Source of the DNA: Paracoccaceae bacterium
GTDB taxonomy: Bacteria; Pseudomonadota; Alphaproteobacteria; Rhodobacterales; Rhodobacteraceae
Assembly: GCA_029938175.1 (NCBI GenBank)
Contig: JAPYON010000001.1
Span: 1 to 64,000 of the forward strand
Direction: 5' to 3'
Length of the DNA stretch: 64,000 nucleotides
Shown here one piece after another: positions 1 through 8,807 of the stretch. The notes beneath the pieces were generated by a model, which was given only the letters and a program-made list of their open reading frames with translations, was not told where the DNA came from and did no database searches. Position 1 is the stretch's first letter, and each line of letters opens with the position of its first letter. The translations under genes and the position numbers were made by a program.

Positions 1-273
1 GTTTTTGTCCAATAGCCCGCGACGCTGAGCAGCAGCGATACAGATCACGAGATCTAGATCATGTTCTTTGCCCAGTGCAGTCCACTGTTCCTGAATCTGG
101 CGATCATCCTGTGGCGGGACCGAAAGGCGTGTGCCCACGTTAACCCCGTCATGATAGAAGAACACTCGCGATACCTCATGGCCTTTGGCCAATGCAGCTT
201 TTACAAAGTTATAAGCTGAATCAGACGCTTGGTGCTGATACGGCCCTTCTGAAACTACGATTCCGAATTTCAC
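1..273 (-). CDS. dsrE: DsrE-like sulfur relay subunit, 3' end outside window; GTG start
   Basis: Reverse-strand reading gives MKFGIVVSEGPYQHQASDSAYNFVKAALAKGHEVSRVFFYHDGVNVGTRLSVPPQDDRQIQEQW...; typical DsrE/TusD N-terminus, directly downstream of dsrB. Not in ORF track (GTG start, truncated). Confidence 0.88.
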   Translation of the reverse strand, partial: MKFGIVVSEGPYQHQASDSAYNFVKAALAKGHEVSRVFFYHDGVNVGTRLSVPPQDDRQIQEQWTALGKEHDLDLVICIAAAQRRGLLDKN

Positions 274-286
274 GTCAATTCACCCC

Positions 287-1369
287 TTAGAAGTGTACGT
301 GGGCCGAAGCGTTCATCGTTTTACGAGAACCGGTCCATGTATCAATGTGGTGCTTAGTAAACGCGAGGTCAGTCATTTCGAAGAAACGGCTCCAGCCGAT
401 ACGTTCTATCCATTCACCTACACGCTCCCAATGCTTGGCGTCGGCTTTGTAGGCGTCCAGAATCTTGCGAACCACTTCGCGAACTTCCGGCCAATGTGGC
501 GGGTTGTTTGGAAGGTTAGCCACTGCAAGTTTGTGGAATGTAGGCTTGGAGCGCGCGTTCGAGTGCTTACCACCAACCCAGATAGCAATTTTCGTGCTTT
601 CTGCGGAGTTGATCTGCATAGGTGGGCATGGAGGGTAACAAGCACCGCAACATACACATTTCTTCTCGTCGATTTCCAGCGAAGGCTTGCCGTTAACCAT
701 AGCTGGGCGAATAGCTGCAACCGGGCAACGCGCAACAACTGCTGGACGTTCACATACGTTACCAACCAGATCGTGGTTGATTTTAGGTGGTTTGGTGTAC
801 TGCACGTTGATCGCAATATCGCCCTGACCACCACAGTTGATCTGACAGCAAGAGGTCGTGATACGAACACGGTTTGGCATCAGTTCAGTTGTGAAGTCTT
901 CATAAAGATCGTCCATCAGGCCTTTTACAACGCCGGACGCATCAGTGCCCGGAATATCGCAGTGCAACCAGCCCTGCGTATGCGAAATCATGGAAACCGA
1001 ACCGCCTGTGCCGCCAACTGGAAAGCCAGCTTCAGTCAAAGCGTCAACCAATGGCTGAACTTTGGCGTGATCGGATACCATATATTCGATGTTCGAACGT
1101 GTTGTAAAACGGATGAAGCCATCTGCGAATTCGTCACCCAGGTCACAGAGTTTACGAATTGTGTAAACATCCATCTGACGCTGTGTACCAGCGCGCACAG
1201 TGAAAAGGTCAGCGCCGGATTTCGACACGTGATGCAGAACACCGGGTTTCAGGCGTTCATGCCAATCCCAAGTGCCATAATTCTCGATGCTTGTCGGGTG
1301 CATGTACTGGAACGGGTCCGGTACACCAACCTCGTCAGGCATGCGTGGCTTTGCGCTCATTTCGTTCAT
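287..1369 (-). CDS. dsrB: Dissimilatory (reverse-type) sulfite reductase beta subunit
   Basis: 360 aa; siroheme/[4Fe-4S] cysteine motifs (TTSCCQINCGGQGD), ferredoxin motif CVCCGACYPPCP; paired with dsrA. Confidence 0.96.
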   Translation of the reverse strand: MNEMSAKPRMPDEVGVPDPFQYMHPTSIENYGTWDWHERLKPGVLHHVSKSGADLFTVRAGTQRQMDVYTIRKLCDLGDEFADGFIRFTTRSNIEYMVSDHAKVQPLVDALTEAGFPVGGTGGSVSMISHTQGWLHCDIPGTDASGVVKGLMDDLYEDFTTELMPNRVRITTSCCQINCGGQGDIAINVQYTKPPKINHDLVGNVCERPAVVARCPVAAIRPAMVNGKPSLEIDEKKCVCCGACYPPCPPMQINSAESTKIAIWVGGKHSNARSKPTFHKLAVANLPNNPPHWPEVREVVRKILDAYKADAKHWERVGEWIERIGWSRFFEMTDLAFTKHHIDTWTGSRKTMNASAHVHF

Positions 1370-1432
1370 TTTTATTCCTCCATTCCTGCAAGTGAGCAGG
1401 AAAATAAAATTAGATTAGGGCGAATTGCAGAC

Positions 1433-2725
1433 TTAGTCGTCGGCAGCCACAGTCATGCCAGCGTCGAGAGCCTTCTTCTCGAAATACTTCGCGGCTTCGA
1501 TATCGAAATCGTCTGTCCGTATGTAGCTGGAAGTTGTTGGGTGGTTAACCATGTTCGGATCAGCCACAATATCCAGTGCGTCAAGGAATGCAGGAACACC
1601 GATACGGTCGATACACTCACCGATACGCTCGTGCTCTAGGGCGTTGTCAGCGAAGAACTCCATAACTTCCTCAGCGAAATCTTCGAGCTTTTCGAAGTCT
1701 TCGTCTGTTTCCAACTTCATGAATGGGACAACCATTGTGCCCATCAAATCGCCAACTTTAAGCGAGCGCTTACCACCGATCATGATGGACGCACCGCGAT
1801 CATTACCCGGGCTAAGTGCCTTGGTCATAACATTGATACAGTGCATGCAGCGTACACAAGACTTGTTGTCGATTTCCATAGTGTCATCGTCGTTCAAGGA
1901 GATCGCACGGGTTGGGCACATGGAAACAACGGTGTCGATTGTGTATTTACGACCTTTTTCCTTGATGTGCGCCTTAACCATGTCCTGCTTGATAACGATG
2001 TCATCGCGCCAAGTACCGATTACCGCAAAGTCAGCACGGTGGATCGCGTTCACGCAGTCATTACCACAACCGGAAAACTTGAATTTGAACTTATAGGGCA
2101 TCGCAGGACGGTGCATCTCGTCCAAAAGACGATTGATGACGCCGCGGTGGGCTTTAACTCCGTCAAAACAAGACTGCTCGCAACGCGCGTGACCAACACA
2201 GGACATAGCAGTACGAAGTGCTGGACCAGCACCACCAAGATCGAAGCCTAGCTCATTGAATGCATCAAACGCTGGCTGCGCGTTTTCCGATGTGCACCCC
2301 TGGAACATGATGTCGCCGGACTGACCGTGAAAAGCGATAAGGCCCGAGCCATGCTCCTCCCAAACATCACAAAGCTGACGCAGAATGTCTGTTGTATAGT
2401 GGTTACCCGCTGGCGGCATAACGCGCAGCGTGTGGAATTCTTTGGAAGCAGGATAGTCGCCAGAAACCTCGGAGAAACGAGGAATGATGCCGCCTCCATA
2501 ACCGAAAACAGAGAGCGTGCCACCCTTCCAGAAGCCAAGACGCTCTTCATAACTATGGTTCAACTGACCCAGAAGGTCGTTCATCATTGGAGCGTATTGA
2601 GCGTCTTTCGTGTCGCGCAGACGTTTGATGCCCGTAACGAAGCTCGGCCACTTGCCGCCTTCAAGTTGATCGAGCATAGGTGTTTCGTGCTGCGGATTAG
2701 CCTTATTCTCGCTGGCATCTTTCAT
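1433..2725 (-). CDS. dsrA: Dissimilatory (reverse-type) sulfite reductase alpha subunit
   Basis: 430 aa; CVGHARCEQSC, KFSGCGNDC, CVRCMHCINV motifs. Confidence 0.96.
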   Translation of the reverse strand: MKDASENKANPQHETPMLDQLEGGKWPSFVTGIKRLRDTKDAQYAPMMNDLLGQLNHSYEERLGFWKGGTLSVFGYGGGIIPRFSEVSGDYPASKEFHTLRVMPPAGNHYTTDILRQLCDVWEEHGSGLIAFHGQSGDIMFQGCTSENAQPAFDAFNELGFDLGGAGPALRTAMSCVGHARCEQSCFDGVKAHRGVINRLLDEMHRPAMPYKFKFKFSGCGNDCVNAIHRADFAVIGTWRDDIVIKQDMVKAHIKEKGRKYTIDTVVSMCPTRAISLNDDDTMEIDNKSCVRCMHCINVMTKALSPGNDRGASIMIGGKRSLKVGDLMGTMVVPFMKLETDEDFEKLEDFAEEVMEFFADNALEHERIGECIDRIGVPAFLDALDIVADPNMVNHPTTSSYIRTDDFDIEAAKYFEKKALDAGMTVAADD

Positions 2726-2899
2726 TCCGTATTTCTCCCTTTAATGCCCACTCTTATTTCAGATTAAGTATAGGCGATTTTGCTTTTAGGCCTTAATTTC
2801 TTCCCAAAGCATAAATTATTTGTAATGCTTCTATTACATTTATATATTAAGATACGCGAATGTAAAGAAGAACATGTCACCAATTTGGCGCCGGTTATC

Positions 2900-2942
2900 T
2901 TAGTATGCACTAAAGCTGGCATTTATTTAAGTGCATTAGTAT
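2900..2942. promoter_or_regulatory. Imperfect inverted repeat in the dsrA / TauD divergent intergenic region
   Basis: TTAGTATGCACTAAA ... TTTAAGTGCATTAGTAT: TGCACT-AAA / TTTA-AGTGCA arms, TTAGTAT repeated. Confidence 0.35.
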
Positions 2943-2956
2943 TTGGAATAAATGTA

Positions 2957-3868
2957 ATGGAAAAAATAGCTGAACTTACGACGGATTCTCCGTTTTATCT
3001 AGAAAATCACGCGGAATACGCAACTTGGCGTGAACAAAAGCTCTTGGCGGGCGGGCGGGCACTTGGGGCCGGTTTTGTCAAAATCTCTAACCAGTTGAAC
3101 CTGACTGATTCGGAAATATCGGAGATTCTGACGCGCGTGAGGGATACAAATATGGCCCTTTATGCGACCCCCGCTGAATCTGACGATTCTATTCTGCGTA
3201 AAAATTTGCGCTCGATGGCCGAAAAGCTTGGTATGGGCGAGCCAGAAGGCCACCGCTCGAAGGGCAAAAAAGCGATCGTTGCATTGACCGTTTCCAATCG
3301 CCCAAGTCAGCGCGGGTTCATTCCGTACTCCCGCAAAGCGCTGAATTGGCATACTGACGGATATTACAACGCCCCTGACAACCAAATCCGTGGCTTCATC
3401 CTGCATTGTGTTCAAGATGCGATGGCTGGTGGCGTTAACCAGCTTTTGGATAATGACATCGCCTATATCCGTCTGCGCGACGAAAACCCTGACTATATAG
3501 CTGCCCTTATGCATCCGCAGGCGATGACGATCCCCGAAACGTACGAGGAAGACGGGACATTGCGTCCGGCCTCGATCGGTCCGGTGTTCCATGTCGAGGG
3601 CGACGCCCTTATCATGCGCTACACCGCCCGCACCCGATCAATCAAGTGGCGCAATGATCCGGTGACACGTGACGCCGTGGCATTCTTGCAAAACCTGCTG
3701 ATGGTGGGCGATCCGTTAATGATCGAAGCCAAGCTGAAGCCCGGCCAAGGCGTTATCAACAACAACGCGCTACATAACCGCACCGCTTTTGATCCGTCAG
3801 AGGTTGGAAACCATAGCCGCCGCATTATGTATCGCGTAAGGTTTAACAGCAGAATTGGGAGTAAATAA
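2957..3868 (+). CDS. TauD/TfdA-family Fe(II)/2-oxoglutarate dioxygenase-like protein
   Basis: HTDGYY (HxD) and NNNALHNRTAF (distal His/Arg) motifs; ATG at 2957 preferred over the upstream extension, which looks non-coding. Confidence 0.75.
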   Translation: MEKIAELTTDSPFYLENHAEYATWREQKLLAGGRALGAGFVKISNQLNLTDSEISEILTRVRDTNMALYATPAESDDSILRKNLRSMAEKLGMGEPEGHRSKGKKAIVALTVSNRPSQRGFIPYSRKALNWHTDGYYNAPDNQIRGFILHCVQDAMAGGVNQLLDNDIAYIRLRDENPDYIAALMHPQAMTIPETYEEDGTLRPASIGPVFHVEGDALIMRYTARTRSIKWRNDPVTRDAVAFLQNLLMVGDPLMIEAKLKPGQGVINNNALHNRTAFDPSEVGNHSRRIMYRVRFNSRIGSK

Positions 3869-4069
3869 ATGGCAAAGCTATCAGATCTAATCATCGGCCA
3901 CCACGAAGTGGACAGTTTCGCACAACTAGAGCGCCTCGTGGCGCATGCTGGCGAATCCGGTGTGATATTCATGGAATATGACGTGAAGCCCGACTACCGC
4001 GATACGCCCAAGAAGTGGGAATGGCGGTTAGAGGCCGTGTTTACCCGGGGTCTACGCTATGACAAATGA
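3869..4069 (+). CDS. Small uncharacterised protein (66 aa)
   Basis: ATG immediately after the TauD-like stop codon; its stop overlaps the next start. Confidence 0.65.
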   Translation: MAKLSDLIIGHHEVDSFAQLERLVAHAGESGVIFMEYDVKPDYRDTPKKWEWRLEAVFTRGLRYDK

Positions 4070-4271
4070 AGAAGAGGCGATCCTACTAAAGGAATTCGAA
4101 CTGCCGTTCCTGAAAACCGCGGCATTAAAGGACGTGACGCTGTTCGGCGGCATGAAAGTGTTGCGCATGACATTTCGGGAACGTAAACGGTTCACGACAA
4201 TCGACCTCGATCCGAATACCGCAAAAGAGTTCGCAGGATCGCTGCTCGCTTGGGCTGAAGAAAACAAATAG
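4059..4271 (+). CDS. Small uncharacterised protein (70 aa)
   Basis: Overlaps preceding ORF; 8 nt before cysG; operon-like packing. Confidence 0.7.
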   Translation: MTNEEEAILLKEFELPFLKTAALKDVTLFGGMKVLRMTFRERKRFTTIDLDPNTAKEFAGSLLAWAEENK

Positions 4272-4279
4272 GGCGGTAC

Positions 4280-5719
4280 ATGGACCATCTTCCAATATTC
4301 CTTGATGTAAAAGACAAAAAAGTTATCGTTGACGGTGGTGGCACTTTGGCCGCGCGCCGCGTCGAACGTGCGCTTGATGCCGGCGCATTGGTCCATGTCT
4401 ATGCCGCAGAACTCGGTGGTGAATTTCGCGAGCTGCAAAACCATCCCTCGCTCACACATCACACCGCGGCGCCCCAACTGCCCGATTTCGCCGGTGCCAC
4501 AGTTGCCTACGGCGCGACCGAGGACGCCGACCGCGACCGTGCGCTTTACGACATGGCCAACCACCACCACGCGCTGGCCAACGTCGCCGATGTGACGGAA
4601 TACTGCGATTTCATAACGCCTTCGATCATCGACCGCTCACCTTTGGTTATCGCGATTTCATCAGGCGGGGCCGCTCCGATCATCGCACGCATACTACGTG
4701 CTCGAATCGAGGCAATCCTACCCGCAGCATATGGCAAACTAGCCGCGTTTTCCGGTCGCTTGCGTGAACGGGTAATGGCCAAATTGAAAGCGCCCGAGTC
4801 CCGACGGTTGTTCTGGGAAAATACCATCGACGGGCCTGTCGCCGACATGTTTTTAGCAGGTGACGCGAAGGCCGCAAAAAAACAGTTCCTCAAAGAATTG
4901 GACGCCACGGCGCTTGGCCAAGACATTTCCAAAGTCGGTGAGGTTTACCTTGTCGGCGCAGGCCCCGGTGATCCAGACCTGCTAACCTTCCGCGCCCTGC
5001 ACCTGATGCAGCGCGCCGATGTTGTCCTTTATGACAGACTTATTGGTGACGGCATCATCAATCTAGTCCGCCGCGACGCTGAACGCATTTTTGTTGGCAA
5101 AAGTCCGAACGACCACACGATGGACCAGCAAGACATAAGCGAATTAATGGTAAAACTAGCCAAAGATGGCAAACGCGTGTTGCGCCTAAAGGGTGGCGAT
5201 CCTTTCATTTTCGGTCGTGGAGGCGAAGAGCTGGAAACATTGGCCGCCGCCAACGTCCCTTTCCAAGTGATTCCCGGTATTACTGCAGCATCCGGTTGCG
5301 CCTCTTATGCCGGCATCCCACTTACGCACCGCGACCACGCCCAATCCTGCGTTTTCGTTACGGCACACGGAAAAGATGGCGTGCTGTCACTGGACTGGGA
5401 GACAATGGCGCGGCCGGGCCAAACGGTTGCAATCTACATGGGCCGCTCGTCGTTGGATTTCCTGATGGAAGAATTCATCCGCCGCGGCGTAGATCCCAAC
5501 ACTCCCGCCGCAATCGTGGACAACGGAACCCGCCCGAACCAGCAGGTCATCAAAGGGAACCTATCGAACCTTTATGAACGCGCCGAAGCCGCCAGTCTGC
5601 CCGGTCCGGCGTTGGTGATTATCGGTTCCGTTGTTGAACTGAGAGATCGGTTGAACTGGTACAAAAACTACGCGGCCGATCAGCACTCAATGAGCTTAAC
5701 CGCAAGAACAAAACTGTAA
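4280..5719 (+). CDS. cysG: Siroheme synthase (precorrin-2 dehydrogenase/ferrochelatase + uroporphyrinogen III methyltransferase)
   Basis: 479 aa, N-terminal Met8-like domain plus SUMT domain (YLVGAGPGDPDLLTFRALHLMQRADVVLYDRLI). Confidence 0.93.
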   Translation: MDHLPIFLDVKDKKVIVDGGGTLAARRVERALDAGALVHVYAAELGGEFRELQNHPSLTHHTAAPQLPDFAGATVAYGATEDADRDRALYDMANHHHALANVADVTEYCDFITPSIIDRSPLVIAISSGGAAPIIARILRARIEAILPAAYGKLAAFSGRLRERVMAKLKAPESRRLFWENTIDGPVADMFLAGDAKAAKKQFLKELDATALGQDISKVGEVYLVGAGPGDPDLLTFRALHLMQRADVVLYDRLIGDGIINLVRRDAERIFVGKSPNDHTMDQQDISELMVKLAKDGKRVLRLKGGDPFIFGRGGEELETLAAANVPFQVIPGITAASGCASYAGIPLTHRDHAQSCVFVTAHGKDGVLSLDWETMARPGQTVAIYMGRSSLDFLMEEFIRRGVDPNTPAAIVDNGTRPNQQVIKGNLSNLYERAEAASLPGPALVIIGSVVELRDRLNWYKNYAADQHSMSLTARTKL

Positions 5720-5767
5720 TTGCACCCCCGCCTTCACTGTTTATTAATCAGTTTCAGGAATAGCGCG

Positions 5768-6400
5768 TCAAGCCGCATGCACATGCACTGCCCGCTTTTC
5801 CGCCAGCGCCTGCCGTACGATTTGCGTAGCACTATTCAAGAACAGTCCCGCCATTACGCCCGCTACGATCAAATCAGGCCAACCGCTTGCCGTACCCCAA
5901 ACCCCCAGCGCGGCGAACATAACGGCCACATTCCCAATCGCATCATTGCGCGAACGCAGCCAAACCGAGCGGACATTTGCGTCTCCGTCCTTATATTTCA
6001 TCAACAATAGCACCGAGACCACATTCGCCATCAGCGCCATAAAACCAACCAATCCCATTATGTGGGCCTCTGGTACACCCATAAAAAACACGTTCCAGAT
6101 GGTCGAGCCGGCAACCCAAAGCCCCATCGCGAATAAAGTGAACGCCTTGAATAGCGCCGCATTAGTCCGAACCGCAATGCTGGCACCGATAGCCGCCAGT
6201 GAGATCCCGTAAGTCATTGCGTCGCCGAGAAAATCCAGCGCGTCGGCCTGCAATGCCCTGGACCCCGCCAGTTTTCCAGCCGCCATCTCGGTAAAAAACA
6301 TCCCTGCGTTCACCGCAATAACCGCCCACAGAATTCGCTTATATTGCGCCGATATCCCATCAAAAGTTTTCTGCGGGCCAGAACAACCACATTCCGACAT
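5768..6400 (-). CDS. Cation diffusion facilitator-like transporter
   Basis: Multi-TM, ALQADALDFLGDAMTYGISL and RSVWLRSRNDAIGNVAV motifs; ATG at 6400 (MSECGCSG). Confidence 0.82.
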   Translation of the reverse strand: MSECGCSGPQKTFDGISAQYKRILWAVIAVNAGMFFTEMAAGKLAGSRALQADALDFLGDAMTYGISLAAIGASIAVRTNAALFKAFTLFAMGLWVAGSTIWNVFFMGVPEAHIMGLVGFMALMANVVSVLLLMKYKDGDANVRSVWLRSRNDAIGNVAVMFAALGVWGTASGWPDLIVAGVMAGLFLNSATQIVRQALAEKRAVHVHAA

Positions 6401-6431
6401 GTTTCTTTCCCTTTTATTAATTCTTAAAACC

Positions 6432-6462
6432 AATATAATCCCTCTAGTCACTAGAGCTTCAA
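6432..6462 (-). promoter_or_regulatory. MerR-type promoter/operator for the CDF transporter
   Basis: Reverse strand: TTGAAG-19 bp-TATATT, with dyad CTCTAGTGACTAGAG (6442-6456) inside the over-long 19 bp spacer. Confidence 0.8.
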
Positions 6463-6469
6463 GAGGCTT

Positions 6470-6844
6470 ATGCAAATGTTATCGATCGGCGAGTTATCCC
6501 GAAAAACCGGCGTTAAGATTCCGACTATCCGGTATTATGAACAGATGGGTCTGGTCGATGCGCCAGAGCGCTCGGCGGGAAATCAGCGGCGGTATTCCAC
6601 CCGCGAACTGGAACGGCTGACCTTCATCAAACATGCTCGCGACCTTGGCCTGAAAATCGACGCTATCAAGGAGCTGCTCGAACTTTCGGCCCACCCAAAA
6701 CAGCCGTGTGCAAACGCCAACCGTATCGCCGCGACACACCTCGGCGCGATTAAGGCGCAAATCGCGCAGTTACAACGGCTGGAATCCGAACTTGAGCGCA
6801 TCACTTCGGGTTGCAAAACGATACAATCGAGTGTTGCTATGTAA
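6470..6844 (+). CDS. MerR-family metal-responsive regulator
   Basis: SIGELSRKTGVKIPTIRYYEQMGLV HTH; divergent from CDF transporter. Confidence 0.9.
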   Translation: MQMLSIGELSRKTGVKIPTIRYYEQMGLVDAPERSAGNQRRYSTRELERLTFIKHARDLGLKIDAIKELLELSAHPKQPCANANRIAATHLGAIKAQIAQLQRLESELERITSGCKTIQSSVAM

Positions 6845-6884
6845 TCGAGGCTCTATACAACCACACGCTATGCGAGGGTAAACA

Positions 6885-7556
6885 TTAGAGCGTTATTGTC
6901 TTTTCGTTAACAGCCGCCAGAAAGCCCGCCAAATCTGCAAATGTACTGAAGCGGGTTGTATGGGCGATCTCGCTAACGGGGCTTTTCCGATAGCCATTTG
7001 TAAATAACGAAAATCGGATACCTGCTGCAACGGCCGTCTCGGAATCAACCTCGCTATCGCCGACATACCAGACGTCATCGCAACCCAACTGCTTGGCGCA
7101 GTCTTGCAACATCGCCGGTTCGGGTTTGCGCGTCGGCAGGCTGTCTCCGCCAACTACCGCATTGAAATATTGGGAGATATTTAATCCATCGAGGACCTGC
7201 AACGTGATCCCGTGGACCTTGTTTGTGCAGACACCCATCCTATATCCGCGCCGTTGTAACATATCCAGTGCGTCGCGGACACCCGGATACAGCACTGTAA
7301 GCGCAACTACGTTGGCGGAGTACAGCTTCTCGAACGCTTCGGTCATTTCAGCATGGCGTTTTTCGGTAAATTCGATATCCGAGTGAGCCATAACGCGTTT
7401 CACCAGCATCGGCACTCCATTCCCGATGAACGAGCGGATTACCTCAAGCGAAATCGGCGGACACCCCATTGAACGGAGCAAAGCATTCGCGGCCGCCCGC
7501 AGATCTGGTGCGGAATCGCAAAGTGTTCCATCAAGGTCGAAAATTACGGCACGCAT
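6885..7556 (-). CDS. cbbZ: Phosphoglycolate phosphatase (HAD family)
   Basis: FDLDGTLCDSAPDL, KPEPAMLQ, YVGDSEVDSETA motifs; at end of cbb operon. Confidence 0.85.
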   Translation of the reverse strand: MRAVIFDLDGTLCDSAPDLRAAANALLRSMGCPPISLEVIRSFIGNGVPMLVKRVMAHSDIEFTEKRHAEMTEAFEKLYSANVVALTVLYPGVRDALDMLQRRGYRMGVCTNKVHGITLQVLDGLNISQYFNAVVGGDSLPTRKPEPAMLQDCAKQLGCDDVWYVGDSEVDSETAVAAGIRFSLFTNGYRKSPVSEIAHTTRFSTFADLAGFLAAVNEKTITL

Positions 7557-8110
7557 TACGCATCCTTCCATTTGATCGAGCAGCCCATAGAAGGAACTTG
7601 TTCCTCCGGTCCCTGCCCCGTTTCAGCTACTTGTTTCATCGCCTCGTAAAGATCACGGCGCAAATCAGCCGGCCCCGCTTCTTTGCGCGAAGCATCCAGT
7701 CGGCCACGGTATTGCAACTGCCCGTCGGCGTTAAATCCGAAGAAGTCCGGCGTACAGGCCGCGTCGTAAGTCTTGGCAATCTCTTGCGTTTCATCGTGCA
7801 GGAACGGAAACGGTAAATCGTGTTTCACCGCCGCGTCCTGCATGCCTTCAAAACTGTCTTCTGGATACCCTTCGGCATCGTTTCCATTGATCGCAACGAT
7901 TCCGATGCCCAATTTCATCAAGTCGTTTGCGTCGCGTATGATTCGGTCCAGAATGGACTTCACATACGGGCAGTGGTTACAGATAAACATGACCAAAGTA
8001 CCATTCGGTCCCGAAACATCCGCCAGCGATATCGTCTTGCCGTCAATGTTTTTCAACGTAAAATCAGGCGCTTGCCAACCAAAATCGCACACTGGAGGAA
8101 CGGCAGCCAT
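7556..8110 (-). CDS. Thioredoxin-like/AhpC-TSA redoxin family protein
   Basis: APDFTLKNIDGKTISLADVSGPNGTLVMFICNHCPYVKS. Confidence 0.85.
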   Translation of the reverse strand: MAAVPPVCDFGWQAPDFTLKNIDGKTISLADVSGPNGTLVMFICNHCPYVKSILDRIIRDANDLMKLGIGIVAINGNDAEGYPEDSFEGMQDAAVKHDLPFPFLHDETQEIAKTYDAACTPDFFGFNADGQLQYRGRLDASRKEAGPADLRRDLYEAMKQVAETGQGPEEQVPSMGCSIKWKDA

Positions 8111-8111
8111 G

Positions 8112-8807
8112 TTACTCTCCTAACAGGTTATTAAGTTTTTCAACCGTATCGACTTCAGTAAAACAGTCGATAACCGCCGCCGCTTCGCTGAAATCGGAGC
8201 CCAGCGTGTAAACGCCCGGTGACACCACACAAGGAACACCCGCGCCATTGCACGACAGCAAACCATTGCGCGAATCCTCCAGACCGACGCACTCGGACGG
8301 GTGCAAACCCAATCGGTGAACTGCCAGGTCAAACACGTCCGATGCAGGTTTCTTGTTTTTCACCTCATCGCCCGCTGCGATCACTTCGAAAACGATGCCC
8401 GCATCTTTGCCAAAACACGCTTCGGATAGCCGGTCAACGTTTGGGCGATTGGTAGTCGTCGCCACCGCAACCCGCACGCCGTTCTTGGCCGCATCTTCGA
8501 TCAACGCCGCAATACCCGGGCGCAGTGCAGCAGCACCTCTGGCGATCAATTCGCCGTAGATCTCCGTCTTGCGCTTGTGTATTTTTGCTATCTTTTTCTG
8601 ATCTGCCGGCTTATTCAGGTGGTTGATCAAATACACTGTCATCCGTTCCTTGCCGCCAGTGGTTTTTAATAACTCACCGTACAATTCCTGCGACCAAACC
8701 CAGGGCAAGCCAAACTCGACAAACGTCTTGTTAAACGCCTCTCGGTGCGCCTCTTCTGTCTCGGAAAGCGTGCCGTCTACGTCAAATATGATCGCTTTCA
8801 CGGACAT
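8112..8807 (-). CDS. cbbY: HAD-family phosphatase CbbY-like
   Basis: FDVDGTLSETEEAHREAFN; position in cbb operon. Confidence 0.87.
   Translation of the reverse strand: MSVKAIIFDVDGTLSETEEAHREAFNKTFVEFGLPWVWSQELYGELLKTTGGKERMTVYLINHLNKPADQKKIAKIHKRKTEIYGELIARGAAALRPGIAALIEDAAKNGVRVAVATTTNRPNVDRLSEACFGKDAGIVFEVIAAGDEVKNKKPASDVFDLAVHRLGLHPSECVGLEDSRNGLLSCNGAGVPCVVSPGVYTLGSDFSEAAAVIDCFTEVDTVEKLNNLLGE

Noticed and set aside
293-1639. 448-aa plus-strand ORF opposite dsrB/dsrA
   Set aside because: Shadow ORF antisense to clearly conserved dsr genes; no recognisable protein features.
2780-2956. N-terminal extension of the TauD-like ORF (2780-2956)
   Set aside because: AT-rich divergent promoter region, hydrophobic random-like translation; ATG at 2957 fits better.
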